From Phytobacter diazotrophicus (GTDB lineage: Bacteria; Pseudomonadota; Gammaproteobacteria; Enterobacterales; Enterobacteriaceae), in the NCBI GenBank assembly GCA_004346725.1, contig SMDE01000014.1, forward strand, positions 1-64,000: DNA of 64,000 nt. The letters are read 5' to 3'. The notes below the pieces were generated by a model, which saw only the letters and a list, made by a program, of their open reading frames with translations, was not told the DNA's origin and did no database searches. Positions 19,842-30,262 of this stretch are shown piece by piece. A program made the translations under genes and the position numbers. The first letter of the stretch is position 1. The number at the start of each line of letters is the position of its first letter.

Positions 19842-20827
19842 GCCAGCTTGCGGAGTTGCCACGGGTAACAAGAGAGAATACAGCTATGTATCACCTTCGC
19901 GTACCGCAAACAGAAGAAGAGCTAGAGCTTTACTACCAGTTCCGTTGGGAGATGCTGCGCAAGCCATTGCATCAGCCGAAAGGCTCCGAACGTGACGCCT
20001 GGGATGCCATGGCCCATCATCAAATGGTTGTGGATGAAGAAGGCGAAATCGTTGCCGTTGGTCGGTTATATATCAATGCTGACAATGAGGCTTCGATCCG
20101 TTTTATGGCCGTCCACCCCTCCGTGCAGGATAAAGGGCTCGGCACGCTGATGGCGATGACGCTGGAGTCTGTCGCGCGCCAGGAAGGTGTGAAGCGGGTG
20201 ACCTGTAGCGCACGTGAAGATGCGGTAGAGTTCTTCGCAAAACTGGGTTTTATCAATGAGGGCGAAATTACCGCCCCGCAAACCACCCCGGTGCGCCATT
20301 TCCTGATGATCAAACCCGTGGCGACGCTGGATGATATTCTGCATCGCGGCGACTGGTGTGGGCAGTTGCAGCAGGCCTGGTATCAGCATATTCCACTCAG
20401 CGAAAAGATGGGTGTGCGCATTCAGCAGTACACCGGTCAGAAATTTATCACCACCATGCCGGAGACGGGCAACCAGAACCCGCACCATACGCTGTTCGCC
20501 GGAAGCCTGTTCTCGCTGGCGACGCTAACGGGCTGGGGTCTTATCTGGTTGATGCTGCGTGAGCGGCATCTGGGCGGGACGATTATTCTTGCCGATGCGC
20601 ATATCCGTTACAGCACGCCAATCACGGGTAAACCGAGCGCGATTGCCGATCTCGGCTCTCTGAGCGGTGACCTCGACAGACTGGCTCGCGGGCGTAAAGC
20701 GCGTGTTCAGTTGCAGGTTGAACTGTTTGGCGACGATAAACAGGGTGCCTTGTTTGAGGCGGTTTATATCGTGTTACCCGCTAAACCTTATGGCGCTTAT
20801 GAAGAAGGCGGCAACGAAGAAGAGTGA
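19838..20827 (+). CDS. fabY: Fatty acid biosynthesis protein FabY (YiiD)
   Basis: A 329-residue two-domain protein. An N-terminal GNAT acetyltransferase domain (about 20-150) has the acetyl-CoA loop [16 protein letters not shown]. The C-terminal half is a thioesterase/hot-dog domain (about 180-320). E. coli YiiD/FabY is reported to provide a route to acetoacetyl-ACP that bypasses FabH. The length and nearly all conserved blocks match E. coli. It is the last gene of the yihX-yihY-dtd-fabY group. Confidence 0.94.
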   Translation: MSQLAELPRVTRENTAMYHLRVPQTEEELELYYQFRWEMLRKPLHQPKGSERDAWDAMAHHQMVVDEEGEIVAVGRLYINADNEASIRFMAVHPSVQDKGLGTLMAMTLESVARQEGVKRVTCSAREDAVEFFAKLGFINEGEITAPQTTPVRHFLMIKPVATLDDILHRGDWCGQLQQAWYQHIPLSEKMGVRIQQYTGQKFITTMPETGNQNPHHTLFAGSLFSLATLTGWGLIWLMLRERHLGGTIILADAHIRYSTPITGKPSAIADLGSLSGDLDRLARGRKARVQLQVELFGDDKQGALFEAVYIVLPAKPYGAYEEGGNEEE

Positions 20828-20874
20828 TTAGCGAGTCCGGCGCCTGCGCCGGGCTCAACCCAGGCAAAATAAAG

Positions 20875-21213
20875 CTATTCGGCAAAGTAAAACCACACGG
20901 TTTTAATCAGGCCATCCTGAATCTCATACACCGCCATATTCTCGATAACCTGCTCGCCGATGCCATAGATTTTTTCGTGATCGAACACCTTATTTCCCAT
21001 CACGGTGCGGCTAAGCAACTCTGCCCTCAGCGCCGGGTTGTTAAAACGATGCTGGCTGTAAAATGCGCGCAGCGCTTCCCGGCCAGCGGTGGAAGGGGAT
21101 GTGGCTGGCATACGCCATGCGGTAAAATCTTCGCTAAAACAGGCCACGAACATCTCAATGTCATGGGCGTTATAAGCGGCAAATTGTTTTTCGACGGGCG
21201 CAACGATGGACAT
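20875..21213 (-). CDS. NTF2-like (SnoaL-type) protein
   Basis: A 112-residue protein of the nuclear transport factor 2-like superfamily, as shown by YNAHDIEMFVACFSEDFTAW near the N-terminus, the RFNNPALRAEL centre and a C-terminal YEIQDGLIKTVWFY strand. Such proteins include ketosteroid isomerases and many of unknown role; no substrate can be inferred. The start MSIVAP at 21213 is preferred to a longer frame because AAGGAAACACC precedes it. It has no counterpart at this place in E. coli. Confidence 0.8.
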   Translation of the reverse strand: MSIVAPVEKQFAAYNAHDIEMFVACFSEDFTAWRMPATSPSTAGREALRAFYSQHRFNNPALRAELLSRTVMGNKVFDHEKIYGIGEQVIENMAVYEIQDGLIKTVWFYFAE

Positions 21214-21309
21214 GGTGTTTCCTTGCTTAGTTAAGGGGTGTTTCTTCCTTTCAGCTATCTCTTGCAGCGTTAATGAACTTTCGCCGCTACGCAAACCTTC
21301 ATGAAGTTC

Positions 21310-22227
21310 TCAATGTGGTAACGCTCTCAACCGCCATGCCACATCTCTTATCGCCCCGCGAGCTGTTTTGCTGATGCCAGCAAGCTGAAAGAAACCGTGA
21401 ATCACCCCAAGATGGTGCTGGCAGGAACATGCCACCCCTTGCTCGGTCAGCCGTTGAAACAACGCTTCGCCTTCATCGCAGAGCGGGTCATATTCGGCAG
21501 TAAGAATATGCACCGGAGGAAGACCGTTAAAATCATCGCGCCAGAGCGGGCTGGCTTCCGGATGCATGGGATCCGTGTCACCGAGATATAGCTCATAGCC
21601 ACTGAGCAGCGCGTCACGGGTAATCACGTAGTCCTCGCCGTTGCTGGTATAGCTTTCAAAATAGACGGTCGCATCGAGCATGGGATAAATCAGGATCAAT
21701 TGAGCAGGTTGCCATACCTGCGCGGCTTTAAGACGAAGTGCCGTAACCAGCGCCAGATGACCACCCGCGCTGTCTCCTGCGAGGGTAACTTTTTGCCGAT
21801 CCACGCCCAGCTCATCGGCGTATTGCCAGATAATTTCTGCCCCTCTGTACGCGTCATCATGCGCGGCAGGAAACGGATGTTCCGGGGCCAGACGATATTG
21901 CACCGCAATCACCCGGCAGCCGCTATGAAAAGCGAGCTGGCGTAACTGGTTGTCATGGGTGGCAAACTCGCCGCTGATAAAGCAGCCGCCGTGGTAATAG
22001 ACAAGCGTTGGCAATGGGCCGGTTGCCTCAAGCGGGGAGATAACGCGAAACGCCATACCGTCGAGATGCACATCTTCTACGTTTACCCGGGTTTCCGTTT
22101 CGCCCGCCAGCACGGTACTGGCGATGTAGCCCGCCCTCCGTTCATCAATACTTTTATCTCGCGAGGATGGCCGCCCGGCGGCAATAAACTCCCTGACCAG
22201 CTCTGCAATTCCGATTTCCAGCGCCAT
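21310..22227 (-). CDS. Alpha/beta hydrolase, hormone-sensitive-lipase-type esterase
   Basis: A 305-residue carboxylesterase. The oxyanion-hole motif YYHGGCF lies near residue 79, the nucleophile elbow GDSAGGH (Ser) near 154, and the catalytic Asp and His are probably in AEYDPLCDEG and GVIHGFF. This places it in the HSL (bacterial lipase family IV) group. No signal peptide is visible, so it is cytoplasmic. The ATG at 22227 has GGAGATG upstream; a GTG at 22233 also opens the frame. The substrate is unknown. It is absent from this place in E. coli. Confidence 0.85.
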   Translation of the reverse strand: MALEIGIAELVREFIAAGRPSSRDKSIDERRAGYIASTVLAGETETRVNVEDVHLDGMAFRVISPLEATGPLPTLVYYHGGCFISGEFATHDNQLRQLAFHSGCRVIAVQYRLAPEHPFPAAHDDAYRGAEIIWQYADELGVDRQKVTLAGDSAGGHLALVTALRLKAAQVWQPAQLILIYPMLDATVYFESYTSNGEDYVITRDALLSGYELYLGDTDPMHPEASPLWRDDFNGLPPVHILTAEYDPLCDEGEALFQRLTEQGVACSCQHHLGVIHGFFQLAGISKTARGAIRDVAWRLRALPH

Positions 22228-22572
22228 TACCACATCTCCATTCTGTATATATATCCAGTGTTATAACCTGGATTGACGTCGGTGGGAAAGGTGATTTTCA
22301 GGAGGCGAGTGAATCTGGAAAGCGTCTCGCAAAGATGAAATACAGGCAGAAAGGCGCCTTATTCATGCACAGGTTAGATTGCAGAGCGGAGCGGTAAACT
22401 GCGGCAAGAATATGGCATGACGCAGCCAGACGCCATAATCCTGGCGACAGCGCAGCTTCATCGCTGTGAACGGGTGACACGAAATACCCGTGCTTTTGCC
22501 GGTGTAGCGGGAGTGATCACACCGTATCAACTGTAGCCGGGCGCATGGGCAACCCGGCACAGTTAATGGCGC
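22228..22572. other. Gene-free stretch between the esterase and fdhE
   Basis: About 340 bases with no convincing gene. A short inverted repeat GCCGGG / CCCGGC at 22536-22558 lies just after the fdhE stop and could act in termination or mRNA stability. Two overlapping frames of about 60 codons on the minus strand look like noise. Confidence 0.4.
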
Positions 22573-23502
22573 TTACTCCCCTTCGCCCGGGAAGAGAAAT
22601 GGATTGATGGAACTGCGGGCGAACCCTTCCTGTTCCATACGGGCATCAAGCACCAGCGAAGCTAAATCATCGGCAACAGGCTCCACGTTCGGATCTTTTT
22701 CCTGATACAGAATCTTCAGATAGGTGCCGCAATCGCCACAGCTTTCGGCTTTGATTGCCGCCTTCTCGTTGTCCAGCGACCAGTAGTGTAAGTCGCGAGT
22801 CTGCTCGCAGTTGCTGCATTTGACGCGCACCACGTGCCACTCGGTTTCACAAAGATTGCAGTGCAGATAGCGCAACCCCTGGGTGGTGCCGATATGCACA
22901 ACGCTTGAAACAGGTATCGATCCGCATACCGGACAGAACTGACGCTGCTCGCCATATTCCGCACGGGCTTTGCCGGGGATCAGGCTGGCCATTTGCGACC
23001 AGTAGAGAGAAAGCGCAGCCCAAATAAACGGCGCTTTATCGCTACTCACCGCGCTAAAATCAGACGCAAACAGCGCGCTGGCCATCTGCTCCAGCTCCTG
23101 TTCGGAGGATTTTTCCAGATTTTCAATGACGGCCAGCGCAGGTCCACTCATTTCCGGTTTGAGTTCGGCAATGAGGGAATGCAGCAGTCGGTGCCAGTGC
23201 TTATCGCGCGGCAGGACATGGATATCCAGCGGCGGCTTGCCCTCAGCGGCGGCCTGTTTGATACGTGCTGTCAGATCGATTTCCAGCGGGTGGTCGTACA
23301 GCACCACCTCCTGGGCATGGGCGATCAGCGCGGCAAAACGCAGGTAATCACCCAGCGGATTGTGCTCTGCTAACGCACGCAGGCGTTCTGCCCGGCGGTT
23401 ATAGAGATTTTTCAGTCTGGGGAATAATAACGGCGGAATCACTTCCGCCGTGCGTTTCTCGCTCTTCTCCAGCTCGTCTTGCGGGATTATGCGAATACTC
23501 AT
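22573..23502 (-). CDS. fdhE: Formate dehydrogenase accessory protein FdhE
   Basis: A 309-residue cytoplasmic protein needed for maturation of the respiratory formate dehydrogenases before Tat export. The C-terminal rubredoxin-like metal region has paired cysteines CPVCGS, CNLC, CSNC and CGDCG (about residues 185-265). The length equals E. coli FdhE. It overlaps the fdoI stop by four bases, so it is the last gene of fdoGHI-fdhE. Confidence 0.97.
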   Translation of the reverse strand: MSIRIIPQDELEKSEKRTAEVIPPLLFPRLKNLYNRRAERLRALAEHNPLGDYLRFAALIAHAQEVVLYDHPLEIDLTARIKQAAAEGKPPLDIHVLPRDKHWHRLLHSLIAELKPEMSGPALAVIENLEKSSEQELEQMASALFASDFSAVSSDKAPFIWAALSLYWSQMASLIPGKARAEYGEQRQFCPVCGSIPVSSVVHIGTTQGLRYLHCNLCETEWHVVRVKCSNCEQTRDLHYWSLDNEKAAIKAESCGDCGTYLKILYQEKDPNVEPVADDLASLVLDARMEQEGFARSSINPFLFPGEGE

Positions 23503-24134
23503 TCCGTCGTTTTTTCCTCTTTCTGGCGGACTTCACGGTACCAGCGCGGGTGATGTTTCTTCGCCCACGTTTTGGTTACCCAGCCTTCCACCATGGCGGT
23601 TATCGTGCCCTTCACCCATAGTGCGGCGTAGATATGCACCATAATAACCACAATTAACGCTACTGCGGCAAACGAATGAACCATAATCGCAATTCGAATG
23701 ACCGGGATAGAGAAAACGGGTGCGAAGTACGGACGCCACATGATGATGCCGCTCACCAGCAACAACACCAGGAAGAGAATCGCCGCCCAGAACACACATT
23801 TCTGGCCGAAGTTATAGCGCCCGGTATCACCCACTTCCTCGTTGACGACGATCTTACGAATATTCTTCGCCCAAAAGATATCATCCCGATTGATTAGGTT
23901 GTGATGCCAGTAGCGGAAGAACATGATGATGAACGACGCGAACATCACCACCCCAACAAACGGGTGCAGAATACGCGCTAACTGCGGCGTACCCAGAATG
24001 TGCATCAACCAGTTAAAGGATGGGAAAAAGAATCCCAGCCCGCTCACCGCCGCCAGCACGAAGCAGAAGGCGGTGACCCAATGGTTGATGCGTTCCGGCG
24101 CCGTGTAGCGCACGATGGTGTCACGTCTTTTCAT
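23499..24134 (-). CDS. fdoI: Formate dehydrogenase-O cytochrome b556 subunit
   Basis: The 211-residue gamma subunit: a four-helix membrane cytochrome b that passes electrons from FdoH to quinone. Hydrophobic segments with conserved histidines are seen (for example [12 protein letters not shown] near residue 16 and [19 protein letters not shown] near 155). It is coupled to fdoH and fdhE by ATGA overlaps. Confidence 0.97.
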   Translation of the reverse strand: MKRRDTIVRYTAPERINHWVTAFCFVLAAVSGLGFFFPSFNWLMHILGTPQLARILHPFVGVVMFASFIIMFFRYWHHNLINRDDIFWAKNIRKIVVNEEVGDTGRYNFGQKCVFWAAILFLVLLLVSGIIMWRPYFAPVFSIPVIRIAIMVHSFAAVALIVVIMVHIYAALWVKGTITAMVEGWVTKTWAKKHHPRWYREVRQKEEKTTE

Positions 24135-25033
24135 TTGCGCACCTCGTCTTTTTCTTCATGCAGATTGTCGTCTTCTTCCTCTGCGCGGTTTGGACCGACA
24201 CCGACGTAGTGGAAGATACTGGCTGCAAATGTCGCTGCAAAACCCACAGCGGCCAGCGGCTTCCAGATACCTTTCCAGAACTTCACGGTTGCGCTGATTT
24301 CCGGGTTTTCCGGCAGGCCGTGATACAGATTCGGCTTGTCGGCATGGTGCAGTACGTACATGACGTGTGTACCACCAACGCCGGCTGGATCGTACAGGCC
24401 CGCATTGTCATAACCCCGAGTTTTCAGCTCCGCCACGCGTTCGCCTGCCAGCGTTTTCATATCCTCTTTGCTACCAAAGTGGATAGCGCCGGTCGGGCAC
24501 GTTTTCACGCAGGCCGGTTCCTGACCGACGGTAACGCGGTCTACGCACAGCGTACATTTGTAGACGCGGTTGTCTTCCGGGTTCAGGCGCGGCACGTTGA
24601 ACGGGCAGCCTGCAATGCAGTAGCCGCAGCCAATACACTGTTCAGACTGGAAGTCGACAATCCCGTTGGCATACTGAATGATAGCCCCTTCTGAGGGACA
24701 TGCCTTCAGACAACCCGGATCGGCACAGTGCATGCAGCCGTCTTTGCGGATAAGCCATTCCAGTTTGTCGTTCTGCTCCACTTCGGAAAAACGCATAACT
24801 GTCCATGACTTAGCGGTCAGGTCAGCCGGGTTATCGTAAACCCCGACGTTATGTCCCACTTCATCACGAATATCGTTCCACTCCGAGCAGGCTACCTGAC
24901 AGGCTTTACACCCAATACAGGTGGTGACGTCGATAAGCTTCGCCACCTCCTGCTGGTGATCCCGCGCCTGTGGCGCGGGGGTAAAACCGTTAGTGGCGGA
25001 ACGACGGATAATATCTTGAGATTGGTAAGCCAT
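24131..25033 (-). CDS. fdoH: Formate dehydrogenase-O iron-sulfur subunit
   Basis: The 300-residue beta subunit. Four 4Fe-4S cluster motifs are seen: [35 protein letters not shown] and CTLC with CVKTCP. A C-terminal membrane anchor ([20 protein letters not shown], about 255-275) precedes an acidic tail. Twelve bases separate it from fdoG. Confidence 0.98.
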   Translation of the reverse strand: MAYQSQDIIRRSATNGFTPAPQARDHQQEVAKLIDVTTCIGCKACQVACSEWNDIRDEVGHNVGVYDNPADLTAKSWTVMRFSEVEQNDKLEWLIRKDGCMHCADPGCLKACPSEGAIIQYANGIVDFQSEQCIGCGYCIAGCPFNVPRLNPEDNRVYKCTLCVDRVTVGQEPACVKTCPTGAIHFGSKEDMKTLAGERVAELKTRGYDNAGLYDPAGVGGTHVMYVLHHADKPNLYHGLPENPEISATVKFWKGIWKPLAAVGFAATFAASIFHYVGVGPNRAEEEDDNLHEEKDEVRK

Positions 25034-25045
25034 AATTCGTCTCCG

Positions 25046-28000
25046 CTATACCTTTTCCACATTCACCAGGAAGGCCTTAAACTCCGGCGTCTGGGTGTTT
25101 GCGTCACCGACAAACGGGGTAAGGGTGTTCGCGATAAAGCCTTTCTTCGCCACGCCTTCATAACCCCAGTGAATGGGAATACCGATGGTATCCACTTCTT
25201 TGCCGTGTACGTTCAGTGTGCGAATACGCTTGGTCACCACAGCCTTGGCTTTGATATAGCCGCGGTTGGAGGAGACTTTCACGGTATCGCCCTGCACGAT
25301 CCCCAGCTTGCCCGCCAGCTTTTCACCGATTTCCACAAACTGCTCCGGCTGTGCGATCGCGTTCAGCAATGCGTGCTTGGTCCAGTAGTGGAAATGTTCG
25401 GTAAGGCGGTAAGTGGTGCCGACATACGGGAATTTATCCGCTTTACCCATCGCGGCCATGTCGTCTTTAAAGACGCGCGCGGCCGGGTTCGAGACCACAT
25501 TCGGGTGCAGCGGGTTAGTGCCCAGCGGTGTTTCAAACGGCTCGTAATGTTCCGGGAACGGCCCTTCCGCCATCTTATCGATAGCGAACAGGCGGCCCAT
25601 CCCTTCCGGCTGCATGATAAACGGCCCCACATCGCTGCCCGGTGCTGCAGTGCTGTAGTCCGGGATATCCGCGCCGCCCCATTTCGCGCCGTCCCATTTC
25701 AGGAGCTGGCGTTTCGGATCCCACGGTTTACCCTGCGGGTCAGCGGAGGCGCGGTTATACAGGATGCGACGGTTAAGCGGCCACGCCCATGCCCAGCCGA
25801 GCGTATTGCCAAGGCCTGACGGGTCGGCATTATCGCGTTTGGCCATCTGGTTGCCGTCCGGCGTCCAGCTACCGGCGAAAATCCAGCATCCGCTGGAGGT
25901 GGTACCGTCGTCACGTAACTGGGCGAACGAACTGAGCTGCTGACCTTTTTTCACGAGGACCGTATTGGTAACCGGATCGATAATATCCGCCAGCGCCTTG
26001 CCGTTACTCTCCATTGCCACCTCTTCCGAAGCCGGTTCGTGTGGTGTGGAGTAGTTCCAGGTCATGCTCAGCACCTGTTCAGGGTTAGCACCGCCCTCTT
26101 CGGCGTACATTTTGCGCAGGCGCAGGAAGATGCCTGCCAGAATCTCACCGTCGGTGACCGCTTCCCCCGGCGCATCCTGACCTTTCCAGTGCCATTGCAG
26201 CCAGCGGCCGGAGTTGACGATGGAGCCGTTCTCTTCGGCAAAGCAGGTGCAGGGCAGGCGGAACACTTCGGTCTGGATTTTCGATGAATCAACATCGTTC
26301 GACTCGCCGTGGTTCTGCCAGAACGTGGAGGTTTCCGTGTTCAGCGGGTCGATGGTCACCAGGAATTTCAGTTTCGACAGTGCCGCCACAACTTTGTTTT
26401 TGTTCGGGAACGATGCGACCGGGTTGAAACCCTGGCAGATATAACCGTTCACCTGACCTTTAAACATCATGTCGAAATACTGCAGGACGTCGTAACTCTT
26501 GTCCCACTTCGGCAGCAAGTCGAAGCCCCAACTGTTTTCTTTCGTCGCTTTTTCGCCATAGAAGGCTTTCATCATCGAGACGAAGAATTTCGAGTAGTTG
26601 CCCCAGTAGTTCACCTGACCCTGCAACAACGGTTTTGGCGTGTTTGCCGTCAGGTAGGTTTGCAGATCCGTCTGTTTCTCGCTTGGTAGCGTCATATAAC
26701 CCGGCAGGCTTTGCGACAGCAGGCCTAAGTCGGTCAGCCCCTGAATATTGGAGTGGCCGCGCAGGGCGTTAACACCGCCGCCCGCCATCCCCATGTTGCC
26801 GAGCAGCAATTGGATCATCGCCATGGTACGGATGTTCTGCGCACCAACAGAGTGTTGCGTCCAGCCCAGCGCGTACAGGAACGACGCTGTTTTGTCGTGG
26901 GCACTGGTTTCCGCGATGTATTCACAGACTTTCAGGAAGTCCGCTTTTGGCGTACCGCAGATGTTTTCCACGACCTCTGGCGTATAGCGAGAAACGTGTT
27001 GTTTCAGTAAATTCCACACGCAGCGTGGATGGGTAAGGGTGGTATCGCGCTTAGCAAAGCCCTGTTCATCCAGCTCATAGTTCCAGCTTGAACGGTCATA
27101 TTTGCGTTTTTCCGCGTCATAGCCGGTAAACAGGCCATCTTCGAAGCCGAAGTCCTCACGCACGATCAGGCTGGCGTTGGTGTAGGCTTCGGTGTATTCG
27201 CGGTTGTATTTTTCATTTGTCAGCAGATACAGCAGAACCCCGGAGAGGAAAGCGATATCCGTCCCGGAACGAATGGGCGTGTAAAAGTCCGCGACCGAAG
27301 CGGTACGCGTAAATCGAGGATCGATAACGATTAATTTGGCGCCATTATGGATTTTTGCTTCCATCGCCCAGCGGAATCCCACCGGATGCGCTTCAGCAGC
27401 GTTCCCTCCCATCACGATGATGAGATTGGCGTTTTTCATATCTACCCAGTGGTTGGTCATCGCACCGCGACCAAATGTTGGAGCAAGACTTGCTACCGTT
27501 GGTCCGTGTCAGACGCGCGCCTGGTTATCCACGGCGAGCATGCCGAGGGCGCGGGTAAATTTCTGGGTTAAATAACCGGTTTCGTTACTGGATGCGGAGG
27601 CGCACAGCATACCGGTGGAGAGCCAACGGTTGACGGTGGTACCTTCGGCGTTTTGCGCGATGTAGTTGGCATCGCGGTCTTTTTTGATCAGTTTTGCGAT
27701 GCGATCAAACGCGTCATCCCAGGTGATTTGTTGCCATTTGTCGGAGCCTGGCGCACGGTATTCTGGATATTTCAGGCGGCTTTCTGAATGAATAAAATCC
27801 ACCAGACCTGCACCTTTCGGGCAGAGCGCGCCACGGTTGACCGGGTGATCCGGGTCGCCTTCGATATGGAAAATAGATGCTTTGGCGTTTTTCGCGCCGT
27901 CGCCGAGGCTATACATTAAAAGCCCACAGCCGACAGAACAGTATGTGCAGGTATTTCGCGTTTCACGGGTGCGCAGTAATTTGTATTGCCGCGTCTCCGC

Positions 28001-28096
28001 CAGTGCTACGCTTGGGGCAAAGCCCAGCGCCGCTGCCGTTGTACCTGCCATACCGCCAGCGCAGATCTTAAAGAACTGCCTTCTGCTGACCTGCAT
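25046..28096 (-). CDS. fdoG: Formate dehydrogenase-O alpha subunit, selenoprotein
   Basis: The 1016-residue catalytic subunit that oxidises formate in the periplasm at a bis-MGD molybdenum site. It begins with a twin-arginine signal (SRRQFFK, residues 4-10; cleavage near 33). The 4Fe-4S cysteines lie in CTYCSVGCG. An in-frame TGA at 27511-27509 (residue 196, context ARV-U-HGPTV) encodes the active-site selenocysteine and is not a nonsense mutation: the protein continues in frame for 820 residues with full similarity to FdoG. The mRNA just after the codon can form a SECIS hairpin. Automated gene callers would split it into two frames. Confidence 0.98.
27472..27511 (-). promoter_or_regulatory. 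SECIS element and UGA(Sec) codon in fdoG
   Basis: The UGA codon is followed on the minus strand by CACGGACCAACGGTAGCAAG and TCTTGCTCC, which fold with GTAGCA / TGCTCC around an AGTCT loop. This fits bacterial SECIS elements bound by SelB and is close to the E. coli fdn/fdo sequence. Confidence 0.85.
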
Positions 28097-28251
28097 GGTT
28101 TGCTCCTTGTTTCGACATTGTCACGAGGTTTTTTTTACTTTGCGGTCGCCGCCGCAAAGGTACAAAATTGCTGTAAATCCCCTGGCCCAAAAGGGGTATG
28201 ACTCAGAATACCACATTGCGGTTACGCCTGTTTTAATTCGGTTAATACAAC

Positions 28252-29088
28252 GTGAACAAAATCCATACTGAACAATACGAAGTTGCTACTCAGATCACAG
28301 GTTCCCGCCAGGTCGCACTCTGGAAGCGCGATGATCTGCAACATTCTCATCCCGATGTGTTAGCGGAGGAAGTGCCCGTTGCGCTGGTTTATAACGGCAT
28401 TTCTCATGTGGTGATGATGGCCTCCCCCAAAGACCTGGAGTGGTTTGCCGTCGGTTTTTCCCTCTCCGAAGGGATTATCGAAACCCGCCAGGAAATTTTT
28501 GGTATGGAGGTGGTGCCGTCCTGCAATGGTCTGGAAGTGCAGATTGAGCTTTCCAGCCGTCGGTTTATGGGTCTAAAAGAGCGTCGTCGCGCGCTGGCCG
28601 GGCGGACAGGGTGTGGCGTGTGCGGCGTTGAGCAACTGAACGACATTGGCAAACCCGTCGCACCACTGCCGTTTACGCAGACATTTGATCTGGCAAATTT
28701 GGACCAGGCGCTGGCGCATCTCACCGATTTCCAGCCGATTGGCAAACTTACGGGCTGTACCCATGCGGCCGCCTGGATGCTACCTTCCGGGCAACTTGTG
28801 GGTGGGCATGAGGACGTGGGGCGTCACGTGGCGCTGGATAAGCTGCTTGGTCATCGCGCCCATGAAGGGGTGTCCTGGCAGACGGGAGCGGCGCTGGTCT
28901 CCAGCCGCGCGAGCTATGAAATGGTGCAGAAATCCGCCATGTGCGGCGTGGAAATTCTGTTTGCCGTTTCCGCTGCGACCACGTTGGCCGTTGAGGTTGC
29001 TGAGCGCTGCAACCTCACGCTGGTGGGTTTTTGCAAGCCGGGCAGGGCAACGATTTATACCCATCCGCAGCGTTTGATTGCGGGTTAA
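28252..29088 (+). CDS. fdhD: Formate dehydrogenase sulfurtransferase FdhD
   Basis: A 278-residue sulfur carrier that moves sulfur from IscS to the Mo-bisMGD cofactor of formate dehydrogenases. The catalytic pair is in GRTGCGVCG (Cys near residues 121 and 124). The C-terminal two thirds match E. coli FdhD closely; the first 20 residues are variable. The start is a GTG at 28252. It is divergent from fdoG, as in E. coli, which supports the shared pathway role. Confidence 0.96.
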   Translation: MNKIHTEQYEVATQITGSRQVALWKRDDLQHSHPDVLAEEVPVALVYNGISHVVMMASPKDLEWFAVGFSLSEGIIETRQEIFGMEVVPSCNGLEVQIELSSRRFMGLKERRRALAGRTGCGVCGVEQLNDIGKPVAPLPFTQTFDLANLDQALAHLTDFQPIGKLTGCTHAAAWMLPSGQLVGGHEDVGRHVALDKLLGHRAHEGVSWQTGAALVSSRASYEMVQKSAMCGVEILFAVSAATTLAVEVAERCNLTLVGFCKPGRATIYTHPQRLIAG

Positions 29089-29118
29089 GATATAAATCAG
29101 TTTTTTTGAATGTTGAGA

Positions 29119-29430
29119 GCAAATTCTTCCGCTTTTTGTTGATGAGGTTCAGGTCTAGTATTTATTTCATCGAGGCACAACGCCTCACCTCAACAAACAT
29201 TCAGAAGGGTTTATATCATGAAAAGCATCAAAACTTTTGTCGCAGTTATCGCTCTGGCTTCTTCTTTCGGTTCATTCGCTGCACAGACAGTGACCGCAAC
29301 CTCCTCCACAATGGACGGTGCAGAAGCGAAAATCGCCGCTCAGGCTCAGCAGGCTGGTGCCTCTTCTTACCACATCACCGAAGCTTTCACCGGTGACCGC
29401 GTGCACATGACCGCAGAACTGACCAAATAA
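29119..29430 (+). repeat. 312-bp duplication, copy A (leader plus DUF1471 gene)
   Basis: This segment is collinear with 31388-31699 over leader and gene without a net length change. The leaders share CAGAAGGGTTTATATC before the ATG, TATTTATTTCATCGAGGC further up, and a small hairpin GAGGC-N5-GCCTC (29172-29186). Confidence 0.9.
29218..29430 (+). CDS. Small periplasmic DUF1471 (YdgH/BhsA/McbA-like) protein, copy A
   Basis: A 70-residue exported protein. Residues 1-22 form a Sec signal peptide (MKSIKTFVAVIALASSFGSFAA). The mature part is a shortened DUF1471 domain ending in ITEAFTGDRVHMTAELTK. Relatives such as BhsA and McbA are stress-induced envelope proteins that affect biofilm and metal or acid tolerance; a role here is inference. 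A near-identical paralogue lies at 31487. CAGAAGGG supplies the ribosome site. A terminator follows. Confidence 0.85.
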   Translation: MKSIKTFVAVIALASSFGSFAAQTVTATSSTMDGAEAKIAAQAQQAGASSYHITEAFTGDRVHMTAELTK

Positions 29431-29448
29431 GCGTAACACTGTCGAAAG

Positions 29449-29469
29449 AGCGCCTGCGGGCGCTTTTTT
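29449..29469 (+). terminator. Terminator after DUF1471 copy A
   Basis: The stem AGCGCC / GGCGCT with a loop TGCG and a run of six T lies 19 bases after the stop. Confidence 0.88.
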
Positions 29470-29492
29470 CGTTTCTGGTATTTTATTGCACG

Positions 29493-29795
29493 TCAGGCAT
29501 GAATTGTTTTCAACGTATTGATGATGTCAGGTTGTTGTTCGAGCAGGCGTAACATTTTTAACGCAATGCCCGAGGGAAACCTGCGTTGCTGCTCCCAACT
29601 GCGCACAAGATCCACGCTCAAACCAATTGTATTGGCAAATTCCGCTTGTTTCATTCCAGCGTTTTTACGAATTGCTTTCACGTCAGGTAATGGATGACGA
29701 TGGACGTGCTCAGGCGCAGGAGTACGGCGGCCTTCCTCTATCTCGACCATCTCCTGTAAGCTGTTAACCAATTGGGTAAACAATGCCTTATCCAT
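29493..29795 (-). CDS. HigA-like antitoxin with XRE helix-turn-helix
   Basis: A 100-residue DNA-binding antitoxin. The N-terminal half probably wraps the toxin; the C-terminal half is an HTH (AIRKNAGMKQAEFANTIGLSVDLVRSWEQQ, residues 41-70). It follows the toxin gene by 32 bases in the toxin-first order typical of higBA. It probably represses the pair through the twin operators at 30181-30229. It could also be named as a NadS- or MqsA-type regulator. Confidence 0.82.
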   Translation of the reverse strand: MDKALFTQLVNSLQEMVEIEEGRRTPAPEHVHRHPLPDVKAIRKNAGMKQAEFANTIGLSVDLVRSWEQQRRFPSGIALKMLRLLEQQPDIINTLKTIHA

Positions 29796-29827
29796 AAACC
29801 TCTCCTCTTAAGGTTAATGACAAATTG

Positions 29828-30151
29828 TTATGACCACTGCTGAGACAATGTTTTTAAAAGGATTTTCTCTGACTCAGTAAGGTCATCTTTGACATTTTTC
29901 GGGTAAATGAGAACCAGATAGACTCTACCGCTGGCGAGCTTGATGTAGTAAATCACTCTAACACCACCTCGTTTTCCCATGCCCTGCCGACTCCAGCGGA
30001 TCTTTTTGCATCCGCCAGTGTGGCTGATAGTGTCGCCATATTCATGGTTGTCGAGTAGAAAGCTTTGCAGCTCCTGAAATTCATCATCATCCATAAGTGC
30101 CCGACGGGCCTTACTGAATGTCGGCGTCTCAATAAACTCCATGTACTCCAT
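29828..30151 (-). CDS. RelE/HigB-type toxin
   Basis: A 107-residue protein of the RelE/ParE superfamily. The core features are KIRWSRQGMGKRGGVRVIYY, basic residues in the central strands as in RelE mRNA interferases, and the strand RVYLVLIYPKN. The family cleaves ribosome-bound mRNA; this activity is inferred. GGGAGG lies six bases before the ATG at 30151; a second ATG is three codons in. The predicted partner antitoxin lies immediately downstream. Confidence 0.82.
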   Translation of the reverse strand: MEYMEFIETPTFSKARRALMDDDEFQELQSFLLDNHEYGDTISHTGGCKKIRWSRQGMGKRGGVRVIYYIKLASGRVYLVLIYPKNVKDDLTESEKILLKTLSQQWS

Positions 30152-30180
30152 TTGTTGCCTCCCTGGCGCTCGCCCCTTTA

Positions 30181-30229
30181 TTTTATTCGTACCGCGTACT
30201 AAAAACCATTTTTATTCGTACCTGGTACT
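30181..30229. promoter_or_regulatory. Twin 20-bp operator repeats upstream of the toxin-antitoxin pair
   Basis: Two direct copies, TTTTATTCGTACCGCGTACT (30181-30200) and TTTTATTCGTACCTGGTACT (30210-30229), differ at two bases. Each contains the palindromic core GTAC-N3-GTAC, and the copies are 29 bp apart. They lie in the promoter region of the toxin gene, as expected for autoregulation by the HigA-like protein. Confidence 0.75.
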
Positions 30230-30262
30230 TTTTTTGTAAACGCTGCTGCATATTTTCTGGTG

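Noticed and set aside
22298-22560. Two short minus-strand frames of about 60 codons between the esterase and fdhE
   Set aside because: They overlap in different frames, have no ribosome site and no recognisable features.
25046-28096. Frameshift or nonsense mutation splitting fdoG
   Set aside because: The break is a UGA at the known selenocysteine codon with a SECIS-like hairpin, and similarity is continuous on both sides.
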